Assembly (NCBI GenBank): GCA_963828405.1
Contig: CAWHEG010000029.1
Coordinates: forward strand, 1 to 64,000
Length of the DNA: 64,000 nucleotides
Direction: 5' to 3'
Source of the DNA: JANMJD01 sp963828405
GTDB taxonomy: Bacteria; Actinomycetota; Acidimicrobiia; Acidimicrobiales; Ilumatobacteraceae
Shown here: positions 37,787 through 46,858 of the stretch, one piece after another
Position numbering within the stretch: the stretch's first letter is position 1
How the letters are laid out: each line of letters starts with the position of its first letter
Translations under genes and position numbers: made by a program
Notes under the pieces: generated by a model
The model's database searches: none
Told to the model about the DNA's origin: nothing
The model's input: only the letters and a program-made list of their open reading frames with translations

Positions 37787-39214
37787 ATGAACCGGTTCCC
37801 GACGGTGATCGCCACTGCGGCGGCCGTGCGCTCGGGCGAGCACTCGGCCCGCTCCGTCGTCGACGAGCACCTCGGTCGCATCGCCGGGCGCGAGGGCGAG
37901 ATCCACGCCTTCAACCTCGTGCTCGACGACGTGGCGCGCGCCGCCGCCGATGCCCTCGACGCCCGCCTGGCGGCCGGGGACGACCCCGGCCCGCTGGCCG
38001 GGGTGCCGGTGGCGCTGAAGGACAACATGTGCACCCGCGGCATCCCGACGACGTGCTCGTCGCGGATCCTCGAGGGCTGGCGCCCGCCGTACACGGCCAC
38101 CGTCATCGAGCGGATCGTGGCCGCCGGGGCCGTGCCGATCGGCAAGACGAACCTCGACGAGTTCGCCATGGGATCGTCGACGGAGAACTCGGCGTTCGGT
38201 CCGACGCGCAACCCGCTCGACACGAGCCGGGTTCCCGGTGGGTCGAGCGGCGGCAGCGCGGCCGCGGTCGCCGCCGGGTTCGCCGCGGCGGCGCTCGGCT
38301 CCGACACCGGCGGCTCGATCCGCCAGCCCGCGGCGTTGTGCGGGGTGGTGGGGGTCAAACCGACGTACGGCCTGGTCAGTCGCTACGGCCTGGTCGCCTT
38401 CGCCTCGAGTCTCGACCAGATCGGTCCGTTGACGCACACCGTCGCCGACGCCGCGCTGCTCACCGAGGTGATCGCCGGGCACGACCCGATGGACTCGACC
38501 TCGATCGCCCGGCCGGCGCCGGCGTTGTCGGGCGTGCTCGACCGCGGTGTCGGCGGCCTGCGGATCGGACGGATCGCCGACCTGCCGGCGGGGGCCGATC
38601 CCGACGTCACCGCCCGGGTCGACGAGGCGTTCGCCGCCCTGGAACGAGCCGGGGCGACGATCGTCGACGTCACGGTCCCGGCATTCGGCTACGGCCTCAC
38701 CGCCTACTACCTCGTCGCCCCGGCCGAGGCGTCGAGCAACCTGTCGCGCTACGACGGTGTCCGCTTCGGGCTACGTGTCGAGGCGGGCACGACGGCCGAG
38801 ATGATGGCGGTCACCCGGGGCGCCGGGTTCGGTGAGGAGGTCAAGCGGCGCATCATGCTCGGCACCTATGCGCTGTCGGCCGGTTACTACGAGGCCTACT
38901 ACGGCAAGGCGCTCAAGGTCCGCCGGCTGATCTCCGAGGACTTCGCCCGCGCCTACGAGCGCGTCGACGTGCTGATCAGCCCGGCGTCCCCGACGGTCGC
39001 CTTCGAGTTCGGGTCGAAGGGGGACAACCCCTATGCGATGTACCTGTGCGACACCTACACGATCCCGAGCAACCTGGCCGGCCACCCGGCGATGAGCGTG
39101 CCGTTCGGCGTGGGCGCCGACGGCCTCCCCGTCGGGGTGCAGGTACTCGCCCCCGCCCTCGGCGAACCGGTGATGTTCCAGGTGGCCGCCGAGCTGGAAC
39201 GGAGCGCGGGATGA
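37787..39214 (+). CDS. gatA: Asp-tRNA(Asn)/Glu-tRNA(Gln) amidotransferase subunit A
   Basis: 475 residues. GatA is the glutamine amidase of the transamidase. The Ser-cisSer-Lys triad is visible: K78 in GVPVALKDNMC, S153 in VPGGSSGGSAAA and S177 in SDTGGSIRQPAAL. GVVGVKPTYGLVSRYGLVAF and FASSLDQIGPLTHTVADAAL are further amidase-signature blocks. The stop codon overlaps the gatB start (ATGA). Spacing of the triad agrees with Staphylococcus GatA (K79, S154, S178). All key residues are present and no anomaly is seen. Confidence 0.95.
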   Translation: MNRFPTVIATAAAVRSGEHSARSVVDEHLGRIAGREGEIHAFNLVLDDVARAAADALDARLAAGDDPGPLAGVPVALKDNMCTRGIPTTCSSRILEGWRPPYTATVIERIVAAGAVPIGKTNLDEFAMGSSTENSAFGPTRNPLDTSRVPGGSSGGSAAAVAAGFAAAALGSDTGGSIRQPAALCGVVGVKPTYGLVSRYGLVAFASSLDQIGPLTHTVADAALLTEVIAGHDPMDSTSIARPAPALSGVLDRGVGGLRIGRIADLPAGADPDVTARVDEAFAALERAGATIVDVTVPAFGYGLTAYYLVAPAEASSNLSRYDGVRFGLRVEAGTTAEMMAVTRGAGFGEEVKRRIMLGTYALSAGYYEAYYGKALKVRRLISEDFARAYERVDVLISPASPTVAFEFGSKGDNPYAMYLCDTYTIPSNLAGHPAMSVPFGVGADGLPVGVQVLAPALGEPVMFQVAAELERSAG

Positions 39215-40677
39215 CGATCTACACCACCTCGACCAGCGACTTCGTCGAATTCCACGACGGTTGGGAGCTCGTCGTCGGCCTCGAGGTCCACGTCGAGCTG
39301 GCCACCGACACCAAGCTGTTCTCGGCCAGTGCCAACCGGTTCGGTGACGAGCCGAACATGAACATCGACCCCGTCACCCTCGGCCTTCCCGGGGCCCTGC
39401 CCGTGCTCAACCGCCGGGCAGTCGAGCTGGCAATGCGCGTCGGCCTGGCGCTGAACTGCACGGTTCAGCCGTGCATCTTCCACCGCAAGAACTACTTCTA
39501 CCCCGATCTGCCCAAGGCGTACCAGATCTCGCAGTACGACCATCCACTGAACGTCGACGGCTACCTCACCCTGCCCGACGGGAAGATCATCGGCATCGAG
39601 CGCGCCCACATGGAGGAGGACACGGGCAAGTCGACCCACGTCGGTGGCACGGGCGGCCGGATCCACGGCGCCGATCACTCGCTGATCGATTTCAACCGCG
39701 CCGGTGTGCCGCTGGTCGAGATCGTCAGCCGTCCCGACATCCGCTCGGCGGAGGAGGCACGCCAGTACGTCACCGAGCTGCGCGCCATCCTGCTCGCCAT
39801 CGGGGCATCCGACGCCAAGATGGAGGAGGGCTCGATGCGCGTCGACGCCAACGTCTCGGTGCACCGGGCGGGAGAGCTGTTCGGCACCCGTTGCGAGATC
39901 AAGAACGTCAACTCGGTGCGGTCGCTCGGCCGGGCGATCGACTACGAGGCCCGCCGTCAGATCGACCTGATCGAGGCGAGGGAGCGGGTGCGGCAACAGA
40001 CCCGTCATTGGGACGAGAACGACGGGCGGACCCACACCCTGAGGACCAAGGAGGATGCCGACGACTACCGGTACTTCCCCGAGCCAGACCTGGTGCCGAT
40101 CGTGCCGTCGCCCGAGTGGATCGCCGAGATCCGCGATGCGCTGCCGCTGCTCCCAGCGGCGCGGCGCTCGCGACTCGCGCTGGCCACCGGGGCCGCCGCC
40201 GATGCCGAGTCGGTGATCGTCGTCGTCGAACGCGCCCAGGACGACTACGTGCTCGCCGTGGTCGCCGCGGGTGGCGACGCCTCCCGGGCACTCGTCCATG
40301 TGAAGGAGGCGTACGCCGAGCAGGGTCCCTCGCCTGCCGTCCCCGCCGCCGACCTGGCAGGTCTGACCAGGCTCGAGGTCGACGGGAAGCTGACGGCGAC
40401 ACAGGCCAAGCAGGTGCTCGCCGAGCTCGTCGCCCGTGCCGGGGGCGACGCCGCGGCGATCGCCGCGGCCCGTGGTTTCGAGGCCATCGATTCGTCGTCG
40501 CTCGAACCGCTGGTCGACGCGGCGATCGCCGCCCAGCCCGAAGCGTGGGCCAAGTACCTGGCCGGCGACGCCAAGGCCGTCGGGGCGATCGTCGGTGCCG
40601 TGATGAAGGCGTCGCAGGGCAAGGCCGATGGCCGAGCCGTCTCGGCGATCCTCGAGCTCCGCCGGGCCTCGGCGTAG
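39211..40677 (+). CDS. gatB: Asp-tRNA(Asn)/Glu-tRNA(Gln) amidotransferase subunit B
   Basis: 488 residues starting MTIYTTSTSDFVEF, with an ATGA overlap with gatA. GatB is the kinase and tRNA-binding subunit. Signatures: ELVVGLEVHVELATDTKLFS, FYPDLPKAYQISQYD, IERAHMEEDTGKSTH, DFNRAGVPLVEIVS, and ADDYRYFPEPDL. The C-terminal helical YqeY-like tail (about 400-488) contains KYLAGDAKAVGAIVGAVMKA and is complete. Presence of gatCAB suggests that glutaminyl- and/or asparaginyl-tRNA are made indirectly. Confidence 0.95.
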   Translation: MTIYTTSTSDFVEFHDGWELVVGLEVHVELATDTKLFSASANRFGDEPNMNIDPVTLGLPGALPVLNRRAVELAMRVGLALNCTVQPCIFHRKNYFYPDLPKAYQISQYDHPLNVDGYLTLPDGKIIGIERAHMEEDTGKSTHVGGTGGRIHGADHSLIDFNRAGVPLVEIVSRPDIRSAEEARQYVTELRAILLAIGASDAKMEEGSMRVDANVSVHRAGELFGTRCEIKNVNSVRSLGRAIDYEARRQIDLIEARERVRQQTRHWDENDGRTHTLRTKEDADDYRYFPEPDLVPIVPSPEWIAEIRDALPLLPAARRSRLALATGAAADAESVIVVVERAQDDYVLAVVAAGGDASRALVHVKEAYAEQGPSPAVPAADLAGLTRLEVDGKLTATQAKQVLAELVARAGGDAAAIAAARGFEAIDSSSLEPLVDAAIAAQPEAWAKYLAGDAKAVGAIVGAVMKASQGKADGRAVSAILELRRASA

Positions 40678-40703
40678 TCCACCAGACGCCCTTCGTCGTC
40701 GGA

Positions 40704-40744
40704 CATCAACACATCAAGATTCCTGCAACAGTGATGTTATGATG
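40704..40744. promoter_or_regulatory. Inverted repeat upstream of vapBC, probable autoregulatory operator
   Basis: CATCAACACATCA (40704-40716) and TGATGTTATGATG (40732-40744) are near-perfect inverted 13-base arms with a 15-base spacer, ending 5 bases before the antitoxin ATG. VapB/VapC complexes repress their own operon through such palindromes. The site would overlap the transcription and translation start. Confidence 0.6.
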
Positions 40745-40749
40745 TTCAG

Positions 40750-41004
40750 ATGCGTACGACTCTCAGCCTGGAGCCCGACGTCGACCAGATGCTGCGCGAG
40801 ATGATGCGCGAGCGCGGCGTGACGTTCAAGGAGGCGGTCAATCTCGCCATCCGCGCCGGGCTCCGCCCATCCGGGCCGATCGAACGGTTCCGCACGCCGG
40901 CGTACGCGCTCGGCCAGCCGTCGGTGTCGCTCACCAAGGCGCTGCTGGTCGCCGCCGAACTCGAGGACGACGAGCTGATCCGCGAGATGAGCGTCGGCAA
41001 GTAG
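40750..41004 (+). CDS. vapB: VapB family antitoxin
   Basis: 84 residues. MRTTLSLEPDVDQMLREMMR and GVTFKEAVNLAIRAGLR form a ribbon-helix-helix-like N-terminus that binds DNA. The C-terminal part (SLTKALLVAAELEDDELIRE) is acidic and helical, as expected for the toxin-neutralising segment. It matches the DUF2191-type VapB group. The stop codon overlaps the GTG of vapC by one base, giving a classic antitoxin-first module. It lies alone between gatB and the MFS gene and has no mobile element beside it. Confidence 0.85.
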   Translation: MRTTLSLEPDVDQMLREMMRERGVTFKEAVNLAIRAGLRPSGPIERFRTPAYALGQPSVSLTKALLVAAELEDDELIREMSVGK

Positions 41005-41444
41005 TGCGCATCGTCGATGCCAACGTCTTGATCTACGCGGTCAACTCGTCCGCGGCGCAGCACGAGGTGGCCGCCGACTGGCTGGACGGGGCGCTCAGCG
41101 AGCCGGAGCCGGTCGCCTTCCCGTGGATCGCCCTGCTTGCCTTCATCCGCCTGACGACCAGGCCCGGAGTGCTTCCCTCACCACTGTCGGTCGACCAGGC
41201 GATGTCGGTCGTCGAGGCCTGGCTCGGCCAGCCGAGTGCGCGCGTCGCCCACCCGGGTCCCCGCCACGCCGAGATCCTCGGCAACCTCCTGCGCGCCGCC
41301 GGCACGGGAGGCAACCTCACGACCGACGCCCACCTGGCGGCGATCGCCCTGGAGCAGGGTGCCGAGATGTGGTCGTTCGACGCCGATTTCCGGCGATTCC
41401 CCGGCCTCGCCTTCCGGCACCTGACGAGCATCGCCGCGGTGTGA
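41004..41444 (+). CDS. vapC: VapC family PIN-domain ribonuclease toxin
   Basis: 146 residues with a GTG start. PIN-domain acidic residues: D5 in RIVDANVLIY, D108 in NLTTDAHLAAIAL and D126 in SFDADFRRFPGL. WIALLAFIRLTT replaces the usual region with the second acidic residue, as in a known VapC subgroup (type with LFxR). VapC toxins cleave RNA, commonly tRNA or rRNA loops, when freed from VapB. The protein has normal length and appears complete. The particular RNA target is unknown. Confidence 0.88.
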   Translation: MRIVDANVLIYAVNSSAAQHEVAADWLDGALSEPEPVAFPWIALLAFIRLTTRPGVLPSPLSVDQAMSVVEAWLGQPSARVAHPGPRHAEILGNLLRAAGTGGNLTTDAHLAAIALEQGAEMWSFDADFRRFPGLAFRHLTSIAAV

Positions 41445-41532
41445 CGGTCCTGGCCCGGACCGGCGACCGGGCTGGCGGCAACGCCTCGGGTGCTCGGCGG
41501 ACGCCGGGGCTCTCCCCGTAGTTTGGTCGGCT

Positions 41533-42777
41533 GTGGCCCGTCCGTCCTTCTCACCGCTCCGGCATCGGGCGTTCCGGCTCTTGTGGCTCGGTTCCCTGGT
41601 GTCGAACATCGGCACGTGGATGGAGACGGTCGCCCTCGGCCGGTACGTCGCCGACGAGACAGGCAAGGCCGCCTGGAGCGGGCTGATCGCCGCCGCGGCG
41701 TTCCTGCCCACGGCCTTCGTCGGCTTGATCGGCGGCGCCCTCGCCGATCGGGCATCCCGCCGGATGCTGCTGATCGGCTCGAACCTGGTCCAGGCGGTGA
41801 TCGCTCTCGGGGTCACACTGCTCGTCGCCGGTGAGCACGCGACTCCCGGCCTGCTCACGGCACTCACACTGGTTGCCGGGTCGGCCTCGGCGATTGGGTT
41901 CCCCTCGTTCCAGGCAGCCCTGCCCGACCTGGTCCCGCCGGAGGAGCTGCCCGGCGCCATCGGGCTGAGCTCGGTCCAGTGGAATCTGGGCCGCGTGGTC
42001 GGGCCGGTACTCGCCGGGTTGGCCATCGTCATCGGCGGCATCCCGATGGCGCTCGGCATCAACGCGTTGAGCTTCCTCGCCGTGGTCGGTGCGGTGGCCC
42101 TCGTGGCGATCCCCCGGCCGCCGGCGACAAGCGAGAAGCGGCCGATCATCGGGGCGATCACGGAGGGGTTCCGCATCGTGCGCACCGAGCCAGGTCTGCG
42201 GATGATGAACACCACCATGTGCGTCAACACGTTCATCGCCGCGCCGTTCATCGGCCTGATCCCGGCGATGGTCAACAAGGTGCTCCACGCCGGCAAGGGG
42301 GCCAACGCAGCGCTCGTCACTGCGCAGGGGGTGGGAGCAGTGCTCGCCGGGGTGGCGATCGGCGGCGCGGTGGGCAAGCACGGAATCCGCCGGGTGATGC
42401 TCGGGGCGATCATCACGACCGGGCTCTCGCTCGTGGCATATGGGCTCGCACCGGGCATCTGGCTGATGACCCCCGCGCTCGCCGTCGTGGGGTTGGGTTA
42501 CATGGCGTCGCTGTCGTCGTTCTCCACGATCGCTCAACTGCGGGCCCCCGGCGAGCTGCGCGGGCGGGTGATGTCGGTGAACAACGCCGTTCTCGGCCTC
42601 CTCTACCCGGCGGGACTGATCGTCCACGGGCTCCTCGCCGATCGGATCGGGATGCGCCAGGTCACCGCAGGCTCGGGAGTGCTGCTGCTGGTGGTGCTGG
42701 CCGCCGGCCGTGCCCTGTGGCCCGGCGTGACCGATCCGATCGCCGCCCCCGTCGCCGCGCCAGCCGCGCCCGGCTGA
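41533..42777 (+). CDS. MFS transporter (EntS-like, MFS_3 family)
   Basis: 414 residues, GTG start. Twelve membrane segments can be traced, with FRLLWLGSLVSNIGTWMETV at the N-terminus (a typical MFS_3 opening) and the loop motif GGALADRASRRMLLIGSNLV between segments 2 and 3. VQWNLGRVVGPVLAGLAI and LRAPGELRGRVMSVNNAVLG are conserved blocks of the EntS/siderophore-exporter-like group. The likely role is export of a small molecule, possibly a siderophore or drug. It stands alone; an iron permease lies two genes downstream but is separated by the acyl-CoA dehydrogenase. Confidence 0.85.
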   Translation: MARPSFSPLRHRAFRLLWLGSLVSNIGTWMETVALGRYVADETGKAAWSGLIAAAAFLPTAFVGLIGGALADRASRRMLLIGSNLVQAVIALGVTLLVAGEHATPGLLTALTLVAGSASAIGFPSFQAALPDLVPPEELPGAIGLSSVQWNLGRVVGPVLAGLAIVIGGIPMALGINALSFLAVVGAVALVAIPRPPATSEKRPIIGAITEGFRIVRTEPGLRMMNTTMCVNTFIAAPFIGLIPAMVNKVLHAGKGANAALVTAQGVGAVLAGVAIGGAVGKHGIRRVMLGAIITTGLSLVAYGLAPGIWLMTPALAVVGLGYMASLSSFSTIAQLRAPGELRGRVMSVNNAVLGLLYPAGLIVHGLLADRIGMRQVTAGSGVLLLVVLAAGRALWPGVTDPIAAPVAAPAAPG

Positions 42778-42813
42778 GGTTCGCTGAGTCCCCCGGGTCG
42801 TACTGTCTCCCGG

Positions 42814-44073
42814 ATGGACTTCGCCATCCCCGCCGACCTCCAGGCGACCCTCGACGCGCTCGACGCCTTCATCGAGGCCGAGATCAAGCCGCTCGAAGCC
42901 ATCGATGACAACGTCCGCTTCTTCGATCACCGCCGGGAGTGGGCCCGCACCGACTTCGAAGCCGGTGGGACTCCGCGGGCCGACTGGGAGGACCTGCTGC
43001 GCGAGATGCGCCGCCGGGCCGACCGGGCGGGCTGGCTGCGCCTCGCCCTCCCCGTCGAGTTCGGCGGGCGGGCGGCCTCGAACCTCGAGATGGCGATCAT
43101 CCGCGAGCACCTGGCCACCCGGGGTCTCGGGCTGCACAACGACCTGCAGAACGAGTCGTCGATCGTCGGCAACTTCCCGACCGTGCTGATGATGCGCGAC
43201 TTCGGCACGCCGGACCAGATCGCCGCCTGGATGCCGGGGTTCCTCGACGGCACCCGGCGCCTGGCCTTCGGGCTGACCGAGCCCGAGCACGGCTCCGACG
43301 CCACCTACCTCGAGACCACCGCGGTGCGAGATGGCGACGAGTGGGTGATCAACGGGGTGAAGCGGTTCAACTCCGGGCTCCACCACGCCACCCATGACAT
43401 CATCTTCGCCCGCACCTCGGGAGGCCACGGCAGCCCGCTGGGGATCACCGCCTTCCTCGTGCCCACCGACGCCCCGGGGTTCAGCGTCGACTTCTTCTGG
43501 TGGACGTTCAACATGCCCACCGACCATGCCGAGGTGTCGCTGCACGACGTGCGGGTCGGAGCCGAGGCCGTGTTCGGTCGGGTCGACCACGGTCTCGACC
43601 TGGCCCAGCACTTCGTCCACGAGAACCGCATCCGACAGGCCGCCTCGTCGCTCGGCGCCGCCCAGTTCTGCATCGACGAGGCCGTGGCCTATGCCAACGA
43701 ACGGGTCACGTGGGGCAGGAAGCTCTCGTCCAACCAGGGGATCCAGTTCCCGCTCGTCGAGCTGCACAGCGAGGCGGCGATGCTCCGCCAGCTGATCCGC
43801 TGTACCGCCTGGATGCTCGACCAGCGCCGTGACGTCGCCGACGGGCACATGGAGGTGTCGCACCTCGTGTCGATGTGCAACTACCGGGCGAACAGGCTGT
43901 GCTGCGACGCCGCCGACCGGGCGATGCAGACCTGCGGCGGTGTGGGGTACTCCCGGCACATGCCGTTCGAGCACATCTACCGCCATCACCGCCGTTACCG
44001 GATCACCGAGGGTTCCGAGGAGATCCAGATGCGCAAGGTGGCCCAGCAGCTCTTCGGGTTCGGCCGGAAGTAG
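42814..44073 (+). CDS. Acyl-CoA dehydrogenase
   Basis: 419 residues. Typical domains are the N-terminal helical part (LRLALPVEFGGRAASNLEMA), the middle beta domain with FGLTEPEHGSDATYLETTAV for FAD/substrate contacts, and a C-terminal helical part with ASSLGAAQFCIDEAVAYANE, WGRKLSSNQGIQFPLVELHS, QTCGGVGYSRHMPFEHIYRH and the ITEGSEEIQ region. The enzyme oxidises acyl-CoA to enoyl-CoA with FAD. Its lineage resembles longer-chain or atypical members, so the substrate cannot be fixed. It starts 36 bp after the MFS gene and may be co-transcribed with it. Confidence 0.9.
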   Translation: MDFAIPADLQATLDALDAFIEAEIKPLEAIDDNVRFFDHRREWARTDFEAGGTPRADWEDLLREMRRRADRAGWLRLALPVEFGGRAASNLEMAIIREHLATRGLGLHNDLQNESSIVGNFPTVLMMRDFGTPDQIAAWMPGFLDGTRRLAFGLTEPEHGSDATYLETTAVRDGDEWVINGVKRFNSGLHHATHDIIFARTSGGHGSPLGITAFLVPTDAPGFSVDFFWWTFNMPTDHAEVSLHDVRVGAEAVFGRVDHGLDLAQHFVHENRIRQAASSLGAAQFCIDEAVAYANERVTWGRKLSSNQGIQFPLVELHSEAAMLRQLIRCTAWMLDQRRDVADGHMEVSHLVSMCNYRANRLCCDAADRAMQTCGGVGYSRHMPFEHIYRHHRRYRITEGSEEIQMRKVAQQLFGFGRK

Positions 44074-44122
44074 GGCCGTCCGCCCCTTCGCAACCGGGGA
44101 ACACGGTCCTTTGCAAAAGGTG

Positions 44123-44137
44123 TTAGGTGCACCTATC
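44123..44137. promoter_or_regulatory. Palindrome upstream of the iron permease, possible iron-regulator site
   Basis: TAGGTGCACCTA (44124-44135) is a perfect 12-bp palindrome, preceded by T (TTAGGTGCACCTAT). It resembles the TTAGG/CCTAA half-sites of DtxR/IdeR iron boxes but with a shorter spacer than the 19-bp consensus. It lies 53 bp before the permease ATG, in the only gap of this transcription unit. Regulation by iron is inferred. Confidence 0.5.
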
Positions 44138-44187
44138 ATGTGGCTCGAAGCGGTTCGAGCTGGACGTCCCCGAGGGTGGCATCTCCC

Positions 44188-45030
44188 ATGTTGCAGACAT
44201 TTCTGACCGGCCTGCGCGAGGGTCTCGAGGCGTCGCTGGTCATCAGCATCCTCGTCGCCTACCTGGTCAAGGTCGGCCGGCGCGACCGGCTGAGCGCGAT
44301 CGCCACGGGTGTCGGGATGGCCGTCACGCTGTCACTCGCCGTCGGCGCGATGCTGACCTTCACGTCGCAGTCGCTGACGTTCGAGGCGCAGGAGGCCTTC
44401 GGCGGCATCATGTCGATCCTCGCCGTCGCCCTGGTCACCTCGATGGTCTTCTGGATGAAGCGCCAGTCGCACCGGATGAAGGGCGAACTGCATTCGAGAC
44501 TCGACCACGCCCTGGGCCTGGGCTGGTGGAGCGTGGCGATCATGGCCTTCATCACCGTCGGGCGCGAGGGTCTCGAGACGGCCCTGTTCCTGTGGCCCAC
44601 CATCCGGGCGTCGGGCTCCGGCGCCGCCCCAACGGCCGGGGCCTTCCTCGGGATCGCCATCGCCGTGGCTGCCGGATGGCTCGTCTACCGCAAGTCGGTG
44701 CATCTCAACCTGGCCAAGTTCTTCCGCTACACGGGTGCCGCCCTGATCGTCATCGCCGCCGGGGTGCTCGCCTACGGGCTGCATGACCTGCAGGAGGCCG
44801 CCGTGCTCCCCGGGCTCGACTCGATCGCCTTTGACGTGTCCCGCCAGATCCCGCCGACGAGTTGGTACGGCACCCTGCTCAAGGGCACGCTCAACTTCTC
44901 ACCTCGCACCACCTGGCTGCAGCTCATCGCCTACGTCGGCTACCTCGTGCCCGTGATGTGGCTGTTCCTGCGTCCATCGCGCCGCCAGGCGCCGATCGTC
45001 CCCAGCCGGTCGCTGGTCAGCGCCGGATGA
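44188..45030 (+). CDS. efeU: FTR1 family high-affinity iron permease (EfeU-like)
   Basis: 280 residues from the ATG at 44188; the longer frame upstream is not family-like. Seven membrane segments. Two REGLE motifs, R10-E-G-L-E14 (TGLREGLEASL) and VGREGLETALF around residue 130, form the ferric-iron translocation sites characteristic of FTR1/EfeU. The ending TWLQLIAYVGYLVPVMWLFL is also typical. It works with a periplasmic or lipid-anchored EfeO-type protein, here the next gene. A DyP peroxidase (EfeB) is not present in the window. Confidence 0.9.
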   Translation: MLQTFLTGLREGLEASLVISILVAYLVKVGRRDRLSAIATGVGMAVTLSLAVGAMLTFTSQSLTFEAQEAFGGIMSILAVALVTSMVFWMKRQSHRMKGELHSRLDHALGLGWWSVAIMAFITVGREGLETALFLWPTIRASGSGAAPTAGAFLGIAIAVAAGWLVYRKSVHLNLAKFFRYTGAALIVIAAGVLAYGLHDLQEAAVLPGLDSIAFDVSRQIPPTSWYGTLLKGTLNFSPRTTWLQLIAYVGYLVPVMWLFLRPSRRQAPIVPSRSLVSAG

Positions 45031-45077
45031 ACCCGTCCTGTCCCATCCCGTCCCGTCGTCGAAGGACCATTCCGACC

Positions 45078-45770
45078 ATGCCGATCCGTTCCCTGCGCCT
45101 GGCGGCGCTCGCCCTGCCCGCCGTGCTCGCCGTCGCCGCCTGCGCCAGCGAGAGCTCGACCCGGGTCGCCGTGACCGGCACCGACGACGCCTGCACGCCG
45201 GAGGAGACCGAGCTCACCGCCGGCAAGATCACCTTCGACTTCACCAACAAGGCGGGCGACGTCAGCGAGCTGTACCTGCTGCGCGATGACGAGAGCGTCG
45301 TGGCCGAGGTGGAGAACGTCACCACCGGCACCCGGCGTTCGCTGACGGCGAGCCTCGTCGCCGGGGAGTACTTCCTGGTGTGCAAGCCCGGCCAGAAGGG
45401 CGACGGGTTCCGCACCGAGTTGAAGGTGACCGGCTCCGGCGGCACCCCCGTCGCCGCGGCCGACCGGACGATCCCGATCGGCGCCAAGGACTTCGCCTTC
45501 GACATCCCGGCCGGGATGCAGATCGCCAAGGGCGAGACGGTCCGCTTCGATTTCGCCAACAGCGGGAAGGTGGACCACGAGATGGAGATCCTCGGGCCGG
45601 ACGGCCAACCGCTCGGCGAGGTCGCCGCCACCAAGCCGGGAGCGAAGGGCGAGGTCACGATCACCTTCGCCGAGGCGGGCAGGTACACGATGGTCTGCGT
45701 CCTGGCCACGGAGGACGGCACCCTGCACACCGCCCTGGGCATGGAGAGCGCGTTCGAGATCACCGGCTGA
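45078..45770 (+). CDS. Cupredoxin-like lipoprotein (EfeO N-domain type)
   Basis: 230 residues. Start chosen at 45078, which follows GAAGGA; an ATG at 45027 overlapping the permease stop would add 17 residues. Signal peptide with lipobox LAVAAC (C22). Two tandem beta-rich repeats, each about 95 residues: TDDACTPEETELTAGKITFD to FLVCKPGQKG, and AKDFAFDIPAGMQIAKGETV to MVCVLATEDG. These look like cupredoxin domains of EfeO-type iron-uptake proteins, with Cys and nearby acidic residues as possible metal ligands. The M75 peptidase domain of full EfeO is missing. It probably hands iron to the neighbouring permease. Confidence 0.75.
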   Translation: MPIRSLRLAALALPAVLAVAACASESSTRVAVTGTDDACTPEETELTAGKITFDFTNKAGDVSELYLLRDDESVVAEVENVTTGTRRSLTASLVAGEYFLVCKPGQKGDGFRTELKVTGSGGTPVAAADRTIPIGAKDFAFDIPAGMQIAKGETVRFDFANSGKVDHEMEILGPDGQPLGEVAATKPGAKGEVTITFAEAGRYTMVCVLATEDGTLHTALGMESAFEITG

Positions 45771-45858
45771 CCGGCGCCGCCGGCGCCGTCGAGGCCGCAC
45801 CGGTCGGGTCCGAATCCGGTCGGTCGGGCTGCTGCCCCGTCGCTAGGTTGAGCGGCCG

Positions 45859-46761
45859 ATGTCCTCGTCGCAATTCCTGACCACGGCCGAGGGCCGCACC
45901 TCGGCGAGGTTCGGGGTGGCGGATTGGGGTCAGACCGGGCTGGTCGCGTTGATCTGGGGATCGTCGTATCTGTGGATCTCGATCGGCGTCGACGCATTCG
46001 CCCCGATGGTCGTCGCCATGCTGCGCATCGCCTTCGGGTTCACGGTGCTCTCGCTGTTCCCGGCGGCGCGACAGCCGATCGAACCGGGCGACCGGCGCCG
46101 GATGGCCCTGCTCGCCCTGGTCTGGCAGGGCATCCCGTTGTCGCTGTACCCGTTCGCCGAGCAGTGGATCTCGTCGTCGGTCGCCGGGATGCTCAACGGG
46201 GCGCTGCCGATCCTCGTGGCCGCGCTGGCCGCCGTGCTGCTGCGCCGTCCGCCGGGACGGAACCAGCTCATCGGGATGGCCGTCGGATTCGTCGGCGTGG
46301 TGTGCATCGCCCTGCCGACGTGGCAGGGGGGTTCCCGGCTCGCCCTCGGCGTCGTACTCGTGCTGATCGCCCTGTGCGGCTATGCCGTGGCGGCGAACAT
46401 CTCGGTGCCGCTGACGCAGAAGTACGGAGCGTTGCGGGTGCAGTGGTCGATGCAGCGGATGTCGCTGCTCTACGTGACCCCGTTCGGCCTGTGGGGCCTG
46501 CGCAGCTCCCGGTTCGATTGGGGGGCGCTCGGCGCCGTCGCCGTGCTCGGGGTGTTCGGCACCGGCCTCGCCTTCCTGCTGGCCGCCCGGGTGTTCGCCC
46601 GCGTCGGGGCGACCCGCGGTGCCTCGTTCAACTACCTGATCCCCGTCGTCTCGATCGTCCTCGGCGCGCTCTTCCGTGACGACCACGTGGCCGCACTGGC
46701 CCTCGTCGGGACCGGCCTCGTCCTCACCGGCGCCTTCTTCTGTTCGCAGGCCGGTCGCTAG
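45859..46761 (+). CDS. EamA family (DMT) transporter
   Basis: 300 residues with ten membrane segments in two homologous halves, the usual EamA arrangement. LVALIWGSSYLWISIGVDAF opens the first repeat; PLSLYPFAEQWISSSVAGML and GFVGVVCIALPTWQGG are conserved blocks; GATRGASFNYLIPVVSIVLG lies in the second. Family members export amino acids, metabolites or nucleotide sugars. No substrate-specific feature is visible. The gene is flanked by short gaps and may be transcribed alone. Confidence 0.85.
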   Translation: MSSSQFLTTAEGRTSARFGVADWGQTGLVALIWGSSYLWISIGVDAFAPMVVAMLRIAFGFTVLSLFPAARQPIEPGDRRRMALLALVWQGIPLSLYPFAEQWISSSVAGMLNGALPILVAALAAVLLRRPPGRNQLIGMAVGFVGVVCIALPTWQGGSRLALGVVLVLIALCGYAVAANISVPLTQKYGALRVQWSMQRMSLLYVTPFGLWGLRSSRFDWGALGAVAVLGVFGTGLAFLLAARVFARVGATRGASFNYLIPVVSIVLGALFRDDHVAALALVGTGLVLTGAFFCSQAGR

Positions 46762-46858
46762 AACGCGCTTCGCGTCGGCGACCGACATCGCAGCGCGCGA
46801 TGAACTCGTGGCTGATCTGTGAAACCCTGGTGGGCTACACGACTGAGGGAGCGACGCG

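Noticed and set aside
41551..44139. Long minus-strand ORF (862 codons)
   Set aside because: It lies opposite the clear MFS and acyl-CoA dehydrogenase genes and shows only shadow-frame composition.
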